A stretch of 64,000 nucleotides of DNA from Termitomyces sp. T153 (Eukaryota; Basidiomycota; Agaricomycetes; Agaricales; Lyophyllaceae). Positions within the stretch are counted from its first letter, which is position 1. Every line of letters begins with the position of its first letter. A program made the position numbers and the translations under genes. Location: assembly GCA_018296165.2 (NCBI GenBank), contig JACKQL020000057.1, forward strand, positions 248,001 to 312,000, in the 5' to 3' direction. Under the pieces are notes generated by a model. That model saw nothing but the letters and a program-made list of their open reading frames with translations. It was not told where the DNA came from and did not search any database. Positions 54,627 through 64,000 of this stretch are shown piece by piece.

Positions 54627-57367
54627 TTAACCAGACAGCGACCAATGGCCACCATTTGATGACAACGACTGTTGATGCGATGACGGGACGAAAGTATGAC
54701 CGGTGGATGACAATGGCACCGGCCCTGAATGTTCATTCTTTTGAAATAGGGTTTGGTGTGAAAATGGGTACAGTGGCACTCCCACCTCCAAAGGCTGTTT
54801 GTGTGCAGTCATACGTACAATTTCACGCATCAGTCCTTGCAGAAGCCTCTCCTGCCGCACTAGAAAAAATTTACATAGATTGACAATCCGTGGAGCAATG
54901 CAGAATGGCTTACCCCCAATAGGAGACCGATGACCATACTCCATCATCGCGAACCTAAAGTCCCTCAGCACTCGTTAGGTCGAGACATATAATTGATTAC
55001 AAACCGTAACACGTTGATGTCGCCCCAAACCGCTGATTCACGTTCAGTATCGCCTAATTCTATGAAGTACTTGCATAACTGTATCTGGACGACAGCAGCA
55101 AGATACCAGCATATCTGATGGTAGATCTCCAGTTCACGCTGCCACACGAGAACCGGCCAAGCAACTCACTGTGACAAACGGATGCAAGCGGGAAATATCC
55201 AGAGATGTTGCTGACAGCGCGTAGTATGCACTGAGAATGCGCCGCGCCGCATCGACACACCGTTTGGTGGACACCGACTGCGGATTCGTAAAGTCAATAT
55301 AAGGGTTATGAAGTGTTATTGTTGCACTGTGACATCCATCAAGACGACCTTCAGAACAGGCTAATTCAAACTCACGCATGAGGAATAATGTGAACCATAT
55401 AAAGGTCCGTGTCCAGTCTCGTACCCTCGGGTGCATCAGTGACACCTAGGCCTGTATTATTCTTGAATATCTGTGGCAAACTCTGCAAGAAGTCGGAACT
55501 AATCAATTTATCTAGTTTCTCGAATCCCTCAAGGAAATAAGGATTCTGGTTCTTGCTCGGCGCAGTAGGCGCACGTAAGTTGCCCCGAACGTTGAAGTCA
55601 GTGACGCGCCCAAAAAGCATGACTGCTTTGATGAGAAGCAGGAAAGAATCCGTGTACTGTGGTGAATGTCGCGTGAACAAATCCGGGGTGGAGATATCCT
55701 GTGGATTGCTGGGTATAGCAGCCTATGAACGCTCTCAAATCAACCCAATTTATTGCAAGTTGAATCGAGTGCAACTGACCTCAGATTCAAAATCCTGTAT
55801 CCGCAAAGGTAGTTCAGTACCAAGGTCTCGCTCATCTATAGCATGAATCCAGCCGCCAACAGAAGCAATACGATCAAATAGGATGGTCATCCACCACGTC
55901 CGACGCCTCGACTCTAAATCACGTAGGTCTTTTGGAGGCGGCAAGTACGCACCAGGAGAGTTATTTCCATGAGTAGAGAAGGTACCAGGATAGTTGAGTC
56001 GGAGTGGCACAGCAACTCGTGTTTGAAAAGCAGCAAAAATCCAGACCTCCACCCAACGGCCTTCTTGATAAAAATACCAGGAAAGAAGGATGCATGCTTG
56101 CATGACGAAAAAAATGTCTTCCCCACTTGCCATTGTTTTGTCAATATACTGTCGAGTTTTGTTCGCATGAAATTCGGCAAATTGATCACGTCGACTACCG
56201 TCAGGGAGCGTGATGACATTCTGAGGCGACCAGCGAGAAGCTGATGCACACTAAGACGCGTTAGTACAATACGGCTTACGACATGAAAGACCACTCAACT
56301 ATAGCGTGCAGAATGGCAGAATGGGGGAATCCTGGATCTTTAGGAGGAAGGCGCATGGACGCAAGGAAAGATGATCGATGCAAAATCCTGGATCCACAGG
56401 GGTCACATTTAAAGAAGACGTCGATACTGAAGCAGACTCGTGAGCACGTCGTTGTGAAAGAACCGAAAAGATACTTGCTAGTGATTCAAAGTAGTAAGAT
56501 CCGGAAGGTCAGAATTCCAACCCGGGAACAATAGATCGATAAAGTGATTTGAAGTGTCCTGCCCATTCGTGGAATTGTTCATTAGATTTTCAGAAGTTCT
56601 ACTTTGGACGCGGAAGGGTTGTTCAGGACTGCTGGGCGCAACGGTGTTCATCATGGACAACGATACATGAGGTAGGGATATTCCTCTAATGTCAGATATT
56701 GGTCGAGAGGACGTAGAGGCAGGCGACGTCGTGTCTGGGTACAACAAATTGGGAGACTGATGAGAGGATACGGAACTGAACCTCATCTCATGCTCATATA
56801 GACGAGATTTCAAATGAGCTGTAAAAGACATTAAAAACAACAGATGAGAAGATACAGATACATACATATCTGGTCCTCGAGTTGCTTGATTTTTTCCAAT
56901 GGATCAACATCAGGAGCGAGCGTCAATCCCTCAACGGGGTCGTACGAGCAAGATGGTTCTGTAGGATGTCTAAGTCCAAACAAGATCAACATCCTACAAG
57001 TGTATAGAGACAGTAGGCCTGGCTTACGCATATCCCACTGGTGCAGGGACACTAATCAAATTCTGCCAAGTTCTAGGAACCGTTGAACTCCAGTCAAAAG
57101 ACGCTTCAGCAGCACAATGAGATCTCACCTCACGCAGGTACCACAATGCGGCCGAGCAGCATCACATTTCTGTCAAGGCAGATTACACAATTGTATGTAC
57201 TATAATGACGTTAGTAACATACTAGCTTCTTTTTGCGACAAGAACGGCACGCCTGCACAATTTTAAAGCCAAGTCAAAACGGTCAGTTTCGATATGGTAC
57301 AAACCTGATTCCGTCGAAGCGCTGGCCGGCTGGAAGATGGAGTAGCAGCGCTGGGGGTCCTCGGCAT
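54627..57367 (-). CDS. Zn2Cys6 binuclear-cluster transcription factor
   Basis: Fungal-specific transcription regulator. The first exon (start 57367, MPRTPSAATPSSSRPALRR) splices to an exon for ACRSCRKKKL and then to KCDAARPHCGTCVR, giving the full C-x2-C-x6-C-x5-C-x2-C...C cluster. A coiled-coil-like linker (LEKIKQLEDQI, at about 56895) follows, then a Ser-rich region. The fungal-specific regulatory domain includes RRRTWWMTILFDRIASVGG and ELPLRIQDFESE (about 55810-55920) and DFNVRGNL (about 55600). The C-terminal exon (LRDFRFAMMEYGHRSPIG) ends at 54627 after a GTAAGC...TAG intron. About 12 introns. The target pathway is not deducible from its neighbours. Confidence 0.92.
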
Positions 57368-58200
57368 AGGCAATGAAACTCGGAAAAGGACCGAAGCAGG
57401 GGTAATAAAGAATCAAAAGTTGGAAATACAGGTGTTCTCGGAGATGGAATTGAGACAATACCCTGCCGACACGGTCGGCGTCGGGCACAGCAGTAATTTT
57501 AAGACTATAAATATGTTCTCTCTGCTGCACGTGGCTCATTCTTCAATAAACATCATCAGGGAATCGACAGGGCTCAGACAAGACTTGCAATTCCTTGTAT
57601 TGAGACCAATATATATATAAGATATGAATCAGAAGGGAGCATACAATTGATTATATATAATGGTAGCTATTATGAATTCTGCCATTCCTTATAGAATCAT
57701 ACGGTCGTGGAGCAGACCAATCAGACTTGGTGACATCGAGCAGAGGCGTCCAACTTATTGACATGAATCTGTTGGTTAATTCGAGGCGATCGCTGATTAC
57801 GCGAGGCGGCCTTGTGACCTTTCGAGAAGAAGACTAATTTCTTGAGTCCGTAAGTTTTCGAGCTGACCCCCCATACTGGTACATGTCTTTTGAGCAGCTT
57901 TTGAGAGTCGGGGACTGGCGCCTGCCGCCGCTCCAGTATCAGTAAGTGTGTAAATATAAAGTGTGCATAAGTAACTCACCTTTAGTCCCGGAAAAATGAC
58001 TGAGGGTGCTGTCTACAGTAGTCTACAGTGGTCCGAATACATGGAGAAAGAGACCTCGGGAAGCTCCTGCAAAAACTTGTCTGGAAGTTCCCAAAAGCTG
58101 ACCTCAAATCCGCAATCTTCCAGGGCCTTGAATCCGCAATAACGGACAACATATGGCCTAAAAAGGTAATTCTCATTTTTCTTCGATTTTTCTTCGTGTT
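57368..58200. other. Upstream region of the Zn2Cys6 gene
   Basis: No supported gene. CpG is normal until about 58150. A (TA)-rich stretch lies near 57605-57655. Two short minus frames (57797-57979, 57982-58176) show nothing recognisable. Confidence 0.5.
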
Positions 58201-58448
58201 CTTCTGAGCAACGGCATTTTCATATACACTAAAAGCTATGTACTATTATCTATTTAGAAATCTTTCCACCAGAATTCAAATTTTTAGGATGGGTGCCTTG
58301 GCAATAATTGATCTCAGCTCATGAGAACCTTGTGTGTTTTTGCCTTGTCTGGCATGTTGGCAAGTGTTTAGGTGAGGAATATTGAGTTCAACAAGTTTAC
58401 GAGGCTATGTTCCATACATGTATTTCTTATTGATAAAAGTTCAGGACA
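58201..58448. mobile_element. Left edge of the second transposon island
   Basis: From about 58200 CpG becomes nearly absent and TG/CA abundant, continuing to 61798. No frame is seen before the helicase relic. The 5' boundary of the Helitron cannot be fixed. Confidence 0.5.
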
Positions 58449-59285
58449 ATGAATTTTTATGATCAAAATGGCCAAAGCTCATGCAGCTTGGTTGGTGCTG
58501 GAAATAACCTTGAGCCTGGAGAAACAGTACAACTTCCAGAAACCATGATCTGTGATGACAATTCTGTCACTGGATTGATCTCTTCCACTTATCCTCATAT
58601 TGATCACCAGCAAGATGATCAATATTACCTGGACCATACCATTCTTTCTGGCAAGAACTCTGATGTAGAAGATGTCAACTCTGAAGTTCTGCAGAAATGT
58701 CTAGGAGAAGAGAAAATTCTGCAGAGTGCAGACTCTATCATATCTGATGATGAGAATCCTAATGGCCTTGGATTGTATCCAATGGAATACCTCAACTCTC
58801 TTAGAGCTAGCAGTTTGCCTTTGGCTAAATTGGCTCTCAAGATTGGTGTTCCTATCATGCTGCTCAGAAATCTGGATACAGCTAAAGGACTTTGCAATGG
58901 GACAACAATGATTGTCACTCACATCAGCACCAGAGTTTTCAGATGTAGGATCATCAGTGGAGATGCCAAGTTTGCAGGATCAATTGTTTTGATTCCAAGA
59001 ATCAACATGGATGTGTCTGAAGAGGATTTGCCAATTCCATTGTGCAGGAGACAATTCCCAGTTTGATTGGCCTTTGCCATGACTATCAACAAGTCTCAGG
59101 GTCAATCAGTCAAGCATGTTGGATTGGACCTTCGATCAGGAGTTTTTTCACATGGCCAACTTTATGTTGCACTCTCTCAGTGCACATCAGGAGATTGTAT
59201 CAAAGTCATCTTGGACCCAGAAAACACATCAAGAAAGACTGCAAATATTGTCTATCAGGAAATCTTGAATGGTTTACAAATGTAA
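58449..59285 (+). pseudogene. Helitron Pif1-like helicase C-terminal relic
   Basis: The open frame from 58449 reads FPMEYLNSLRASSLPLAKLA-like sequence (in the DNA, YPMEYLNSLRASSLPLAKL), VGVPIMLLRNLD-like IGVPIMLLRNLDTAKGLCNG, TRVFRCRIISGDAKFAG and EDLPIPLCRRQFPV. It is stopped by TGA at 59064-59066, then continues in the same frame as [38 protein letters not shown] and TSGDCIKVI to 59285. This is the end of the Helitron Rep-helicase (motifs V and [18 protein letters not shown]). The stop replaces the Arg of the conserved [14 protein letters not shown] pattern, that is CGA to TGA. Upstream Rep and helicase motifs I-IV are missing. Confidence 0.9.
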
Positions 59286-59495
59286 GTGTGAGTTTTGTTG
59301 GATTCAAGCAAGAAATTGCTAACTTCTATGAACTTCAGCACCTAATGTCTATAGCTGGACCATGTAGTATAGATATTCCTCATGGTTTACAAATGTAAGT
59401 GTGACAGTTTAAATAATTGGTTGGTTAGTACTAACTTTTATAATTTTCAGCATCTCTAATATATACCAGTGGACATTGTAGTATTTTGTTAATAA
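59268..59495 (+). repeat. Two tandem copies of a ~115-bp unit after the helicase
   Basis: ATGGTTTACAAATGTAAGTG occurs at 59271 and again at 59383. It is followed in both by AACTT(C/T)TAT(G)AA(C/T)TTCAGCA(C/T)CT and later CATGTAGTAT/CATTGTAGTAT. The unit includes the last codons of the helicase, so the duplication postdates that gene. Confidence 0.8.
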
Positions 59496-59575
59496 TGTAA
59501 TATAGATACATGATTGGTTCATACATGAAATCTCAGTGTATTGAATTGTAAGAGAAAGCAACACTTGGGCAACAA

Positions 59576-60226
59576 AATACAAAGACCTAGCCAAACAAAA
59601 TGAGGTTGGGTCTGGGACTTAGCATTGAGTTTGAAATACAAAGACCTAACTGAACAAAGTGAGGTTGGGTCTGGGACTTAGCATTGAGTTAGAAATACAA
59701 GGACCTAACCGAATGAAGTGAGGTTGGGTCTGGGATGAAGCAAGAGCTACAGGCCCATGCCAAAGGCATGGACCATATCTATAGTATATGTGAAGACTCC
59801 TGGGAAAGTGGCTGTGCACCTATTATATGCAATGATGAACCTTAAGGTCTGGGACTTAGCATTGAGTTGACAAAATACAAAGACCTAACCAAATGAAGTG
59901 AGGTTGTGTCTGGGACTTAGAATTGAGTTTGAAATACAAAGACCTAACTGAATGAAGTGAGGTTGGATCTGGGACTTAGCATTGAGTTTGAAATACAAGG
60001 ACCTAACTGAACAAAGTGAGGTTGGGTCTGGGAATTAGCATTAAGTTTGAAATACAAAGACCTAACTAAATGAAGTGAAGTTGGGTCTGGGATTTAGCAT
60101 CAAGTTTGAAATATAAGGATCTAACCAAATGAAGTGAGGTTGGGTTTGGGACTTAGGATTAAGTTTGAAATACAAGGACCTAACCAAACAAAGTGAGGGT
60201 GGGTCTGGAATGAAGCAAGTGCTACA
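59576..60226 (+). repeat. 59-bp minisatellite array (AAATACAAAGACCTAACTGA type)
   Basis: About ten units of a 59-bp repeat (AAATACAAAGACCTAACYRA ... GGTTGGGTCTGGGACTTAGC ... ATTGAGTTTG), most 59 bp exactly and about 85-95% alike. The array is broken at 59736-59860 by a hairpin-bearing segment and continues to 60210. Further units appear at about 61665-61798. Many differences between units are small A/G or C/T changes. Likely a subterminal repeat of Helitron-type elements. Confidence 0.93.
59752..59773. other. Perfect-stem hairpin 1 (GGCCCATGCC-AAA-GGCATGG)
   Basis: Inverted repeat with stem CCATGCC/GGCATGG and loop AAA. It lies in the 59-bp array just after GAAGCAAGAGCTACA. Helitron 3' ends carry a subterminal hairpin, so this may mark an element end; no CTRR tail is obvious right after it. 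Confidence 0.65.
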
Positions 60227-60249
60227 GGCCCATGCCTTTGGCATGGGGC
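60227..60249. other. Perfect-stem hairpin 2 (GGCCCATGCC-TTT-GGCATGGGGC)
   Basis: The same segment (GAAGCAAGNGCTACAGGCCC) recurs 475 bp later, but the three-base loop is TTT instead of AAA, as if the hairpin loop had flipped orientation. It is followed by the same AACTCCTGGGAAAGTGGCTG sequence as hairpin 1. Confidence 0.65.
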
Positions 60250-61660
60250 ATAGCTTGTCTTCTATATAACATGGGACAACTCCTGGGAAAGTGGCTGTGC
60301 CTATGCAACAACTTTTCTGCTTAGTAAGGCTGACCAAGAACCTTCCTTTTTGGGTAACTTGGCTGTTTTTCACACTTTGAATGGGGAAAAAAATGGCATA
60401 ACAGACAGCTTTGGTTGATAGCATGAATCTATTGTTTTTTGAGCCATTAAGATTGATATTTCAGACAATTTTCAGCCTTTTTCAGGCATGATGTATGTGA
60501 AATGTACTGTCTTTTAATGTACCTCTTCAAACAACACTTCTGGCTGTTCTTTGGGAAAGAGAGAAAGTCCAGAACAATGAAATTCATGATCAAAAATGGC
60601 CAAAGAAGTGGTACAAGGTGTTTCTCTGACTCTTAAAAGCTTCTACTCATTCTTCATTCAATTGTAAAATCAAATTATCAACCAAACAAAGTGAGGCTAT
60701 ACTTGGACTGTGGCTGATTGCTGGCTTTCTGATTTCAAGGTGTGTGTTCAGACTTGAAAGTGTGTATTCTTATAACAGTAATCAGTTCTTATACTTAGAG
60801 TCAACTTACTCCTGATCATCTCCAACCTTTCCTGCTCTCAATAGATATTTGACTACATTATGATAGCCTCTGAACAAGGATGGTGGGTTGAATTTATTAT
60901 GCTAATGGAACTATTGGTGGAGACAGCATAAAAGATTGTTTTGAGATAAAGAAAGCTTCAGAAGGTAGTATTAATATAGATTGTGTAAAGTTGATAGTTC
61001 TCTGTTAAGAGACTGGAACAGGAGGTCTACTATGACATATATGTATGTTCTGATAAGTTGGATTACTGATAGCTGTAGGCTAGCTTCTGTTTCTGAGGAT
61101 CCACAGGCTTTCTGATTTGAAAGTGTATGGTTTGTAATTAAATGATTGTATGTCAGATATATTGAGTTGAAGAAAACAGAGGTGTGATGTGTAATAAACC
61201 TTGATTAGATAGAGTATTGGAAAGGGATTTTGAACAAGAATCAAATCAAAGGTCTAATTGCTAAGTATCAGTACCATGTAGTGATACCATAAATGAGATC
61301 ATAGATATCTCATTATTCAGGCTACTTTCCCTGATTTCTTTCTCTTTAGTATATTTTGGTGTTAGAAAATTATCAAACATGCTCTTCAATAAAGTGTATG
61401 AGTAAAAAGAGGACAGAAGATGGAGGAGACTTTGATTGATCAATGTTTCTAAATTTTCAAGTATGTTCAAGATGATGATGATTTATTGAATGATAATCAC
61501 TTGGAAGAGTTGGAATATTAAGAACCTAATTAAGTTAAGTAAAGTTTGATCTGGATTTCAGCATTATGTTAAAGACTTATATCTACTGACATTGACAATA
61601 ACAGGACTATTAACACATCAATTGAAAAAAGAAAGACCAAAGTCAGCATAGTGAAAGAGA
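60250..61660. mobile_element. CpG-depleted noncoding element sequence
   Basis: About 1.4 kb with no CpG to speak of and no coding frame over about 70 codons. A segment near 60577 (CAATGAAATTCATGATCAAAAATGG) resembles the start of the helicase frame at 58447 (CAATGAATTTTTATGATCAAAATGG), so element fragments are repeated in the island. Otherwise I see only AT-rich decayed sequence. Confidence 0.6.
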
Positions 61661-61798
61661 TGAGGTTTGAGGTTGGGTCTGGGACTCAGCATTGAGTTGA
61701 CAAAATACAAAGACCTAACTGAACATAGTGAGGTTGGGTCTGGGATAAAGCAAGAGCTATAGGCCCATGCCTTGAATTAACTAATACAAAGACCTAAC
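61661..61798 (+). repeat. Second block of the 59-bp repeat and truncated hairpin
   Basis: Two units like those at 59576-60210 (GGTTGGGTCTGGGACTCAGC, ACAAAGACCTAACTGAACAT), then GAGCTATAGGCCCATGCCTTG, a hairpin missing its second arm, and GACCTAAC, which stops where LTR 4 begins. An LTR retrotransposon therefore inserted into this repeat. Confidence 0.8.
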
Positions 61799-62959
61799 TG
61801 TCACAACCCATTCCCTGAAGCCCTGTACATTGCCCAACAAACCCTCATCCCCCTGGAACCTCCCCTGATGCTTTATCGAACTTCCCCAGCACTCCACACC
61901 TACTCCGGCTAACTCTGACGCATTCTTGGCTAACTCCAACACATTCTCGGCTAACTCTGACAGCCCCCTGGCCAACTCTGATGTCTTCCCCGCAGCTGCC
62001 AGCGCTTCCTCTGGACTTCCTGAGCCCCTGGAACCACTCCCCTGCCATGCCTGACCCCATTACACATCATCAACTTGACACCCTGGCTCCCCTGACTTAC
62101 CCTGGGGTATCACAACAACCTTGGAATGGACCGTGTCACAATTGATCCCATCAACATATCAATGCAGCCTGCCCTCTGGTCATAACCAACACCTGTCGAC
62201 TCTGTTGAGCTCTGCCAAGCCCCGCCACCACAGCCGACATCTCCAGAGCTCTTCAGTAGTCAGTATATAAGACATAGAGTAGCTTCTTGTACTCTAGTCT
62301 TGAGATTACCTACTTACCTGCCTTACCTGATGTGTTTCTGATTGTTTCTTCTCGTGTTTTGTGTTCCATGTCTTGTTTTCCTTATTCTCAGTCTCCCGGT
62401 CTTATCTTGTCTCTATTCCATTATTGTTTTGTTATTGTTCCATGTCTCTGCCTGAATCTATTCTTGTTCTCATCTTGTCTTTGTCTCATTTTGTCTGACT
62501 CTGGCTCATCTTGTTTAATTCTGTCTATTGTGTTCCAGTCCTCTTGACCATAACATCCTCACAAACTCCGCAGTTACGATTACAAACCTCTGACACTCTT
62601 TACCAACCCTGGACCCTGCTACATGCTTGGCTCCAAACCCCATCAATCCCTGTTGATCCCCCATTAGAACTCCAGCTCCACTCCTGTCATCTGCATAGCC
62701 TCTGCCTCCTCCACACCCACAATACTCACACATGGACTTATGCCTGAGCCCTGCCAAGCCCATCCCCTGTCTCCGCAACTCATCCTCTACTCCTCCAGAC
62801 CTCCCTGGACTTGCTTGGATCAATCTCCACTAACTATCCTCACAAGCCTCCAATGTTTGGAACACCTCTGAGTGCCTGGTTGTCAGTGCAGGGAATCACG
62901 TCTGCCTAGTAAGGACTCACCCAGTGTAGCTGAGCCCCCGGGGTCAGCAGAACCTGACA
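61799..62959 (+). mobile_element. LTR 4 (probable 5' LTR of a less decayed retrotransposon)
   Basis: 1161 bp, TGTCACAACCCATTCC to GTCAGCAGAACCTGACA. TATA-like AGTATATAAGACATAG near 62260, then pyrimidine-rich sequence. It keeps many more CpG sites (for example CTCCGGCTAACTCTGACGC near 61908) than LTR 1-3, so it is younger or less methylated. The left flank is CTAAC; the right flank (TAATT) does not match, so it is probably not solo but the 5' end of an element continuing to the right. No obvious tRNA primer site follows it. Confidence 0.85.
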
Positions 62960-64000
62960 TAATTTCAAGACTCTACCTTACCCCATTCATAATGCCCGCA
63001 CGTGCCTTGCACACACATTTGCCAAACAATTCCGATGTCTATGGTTGACCCATGCTTGGAAACCCTTATGATTCATATGGCCCTGCCCAATTTGTCAAGG
63101 CACCCTGAGTTGCAGATCTGACACCAAGCATCCCTTCTGCTCTGGTTACACCCATACAACAGTTCTCTCCATGGACACCCTCCCCAACCCATGCCCAACC
63201 CTACACCACTCTTGACAACCACCCCCCACCCTTTCCATACCTTCTCTGCCAGCTCCACTTCCCCACAAAGACCGAACCTGGCATTACCAAGGCTTCACCT
63301 AGACCCTGGCAACAACTCGGTCCACTGCCTGGCAACTTCTCTGACACCACACAACAGATCATCCAACTTTCACCCACAACCCTCTCTGAGAAAAGACCAT
63401 CCTCCAAGCTAGCCCTGCCATCAATTGGAATCAAGCTCAACCCAGCATCCCCATCCACAATAAAGCAAGATTCCAAGACCGAGGCTACGCCCCAAATTAT
63501 AGAAACCACTTCCAGGATCAGTTAGGACCCCCTGGCCAACTTGACCATCACTTCTGCCCAACAAATGAAAGGAGCCTGATGCCTCTGACCTGACCCCAAC
63601 AACCCTGGAACCCCCAAGCTTCTAGGCAATCAAGAAAGAAAGAGATATGCACCTCCACCCCAACCCTTGAAGCACTACCCCAAATTTAACAAGGAGAACC
63701 ATGGCATCCTGACTCTTGATAAGGAACAGCTCCAGGGTCCCACCCACTACTTCGACACCCCCCCATTCAATCCGGAACCTCTGACATTGAAGATCCTTGA
63801 TGCCAACTCTCCTCACACACCATCAGACATGGACCCCGCCATCAGACTATGCCACCTCCCACAACAAGAACCCCCAGCATAGGAGTCATCCCGCCAGAAC
63901 AAACTATAGGAAAGACGGCCCTATATGAAGTAGTTCTCCAGGGTACTCTAAATTTGCTGATCTGTTCACATAAGGGAGGGAGAAGCCCCACCATCATCCC
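62960..64000 (+). pseudogene. Retroelement leader/gag-like region, truncated by window end
   Basis: Pro-, Asn- and Gln-rich frames on the plus strand: PNPTPLLTTTPHPFHTF (63191 on), FQDRGYAPNYRNHFQDQ-type sequence in another frame near 63480, and PKFNKENHGILTLDKEQLQ with FDTPPFNPEPLTLK (63667-63882). These look like gag segments spread over three frames, so at least two shifts. The expected zinc knuckle, protease and reverse transcriptase would be to the right of the window. Confidence 0.55.

Noticed and set aside
27265..57367. Biosynthetic or kynurenine gene cluster around the IDO, SMP-30 and Zn2Cys6 genes
   Set aside because: Genes between them are ribosomal, splicing and protease functions, and no other tryptophan-catabolic enzyme is present; proximity alone does not support a cluster.
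59576..60226. Possible CRISPR-like array
   Set aside because: Units are directly adjacent 59-mers without spacers, in a eukaryotic transposon island; this is a minisatellite.
1..64000. tRNA or rRNA genes
   Set aside because: I looked for B-box-like GGTTCGAATCC patterns with a partner A box and found none convincing; a covariance-model scan would be decisive.

Overview
The window is nuclear DNA from a filamentous basidiomycete, most likely an Agaricomycete. The genes are split by many introns of about 50-60 bp, neighbouring genes lie very close together (56 to about 180 bp between several divergent pairs), and the proteins are typical fungal ones: Zn2Cys6 regulator, SMP-30 lactonase, GH5 mannanase, RlpA-like secreted proteins, Aim6-like phosphodiesterase. 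The species cannot be fixed from the sequence alone.

Layout. 0.2-8.6 kb: Mediator subunit Med5 (+), a ZRC1/COT1-type zinc transporter (-), splicing factor Spf30/SMNDC1 (+) and eIF3 subunit h (+). 8.7-16.2 kb: a segmental duplication. Two secreted double-psi beta-barrel (RlpA-like) genes lie in tandem; the second is followed by the convergent ribosome-biogenesis gene IPI1/TEX10, and the first by a decayed copy of only the IPI1 3' part. 16.65-26.6 kb: a nest of transposable elements almost devoid of CpG, with a Ty1/copia pol scrap, a degenerate gag-like stretch, Ty3/gypsy gag-pol debris cut by two solo LTRs with 5-bp target duplications, a third LTR, and a pogo/Tc5-like transposase relic. A 31-bp exact direct repeat (16190-16220 and 27089-27119) brackets the nest.

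27.2-57.4 kb: dense genes. GH5 mannanase (+); a small protein of unknown family (-) with a paralogue 3 kb away (+); ML-domain lipid transfer protein (-); four-helix membrane protein (+); Aim6-like protein (+); mitochondrial bL17 (-); SMP-30 lactonase (+); ribosomal protein uL13 (+); three-KH RNA-binding protein (+); NUFIP1-like snoRNP assembly factor (+); indoleamine 2,3-dioxygenase (+); M16 metalloprotease (-); Ngl/CCR4-type nuclease (+); DH-PH RhoGEF with a Gly-Pro repeat tail (-); a membrane protein of unknown function (+); a Zn2Cys6 regulator (-).

58.2-64 kb: a second element island. It has a Helitron helicase pseudogene, a 59-bp minisatellite with hairpins, and a less decayed LTR retrotransposon whose 5' LTR (61799-62959) belongs to the same family as the three LTRs near 20-25 kb; its interior runs off the window.

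The genes are mostly independent housekeeping functions and form no obvious pathway cluster. No clearly new enzymatic system is visible. The most informative novelties are the RlpA/IPI1 duplication with its gained or lost Lys-Glu-Pro-Thr repeat stalk, the CpG-depleted nested retroelements with CGA-to-TGA stops, the repeat bracketing the nest, and the unnamed small-protein pair. All intron-exon structures were inferred by eye from splice signals and family conservation.
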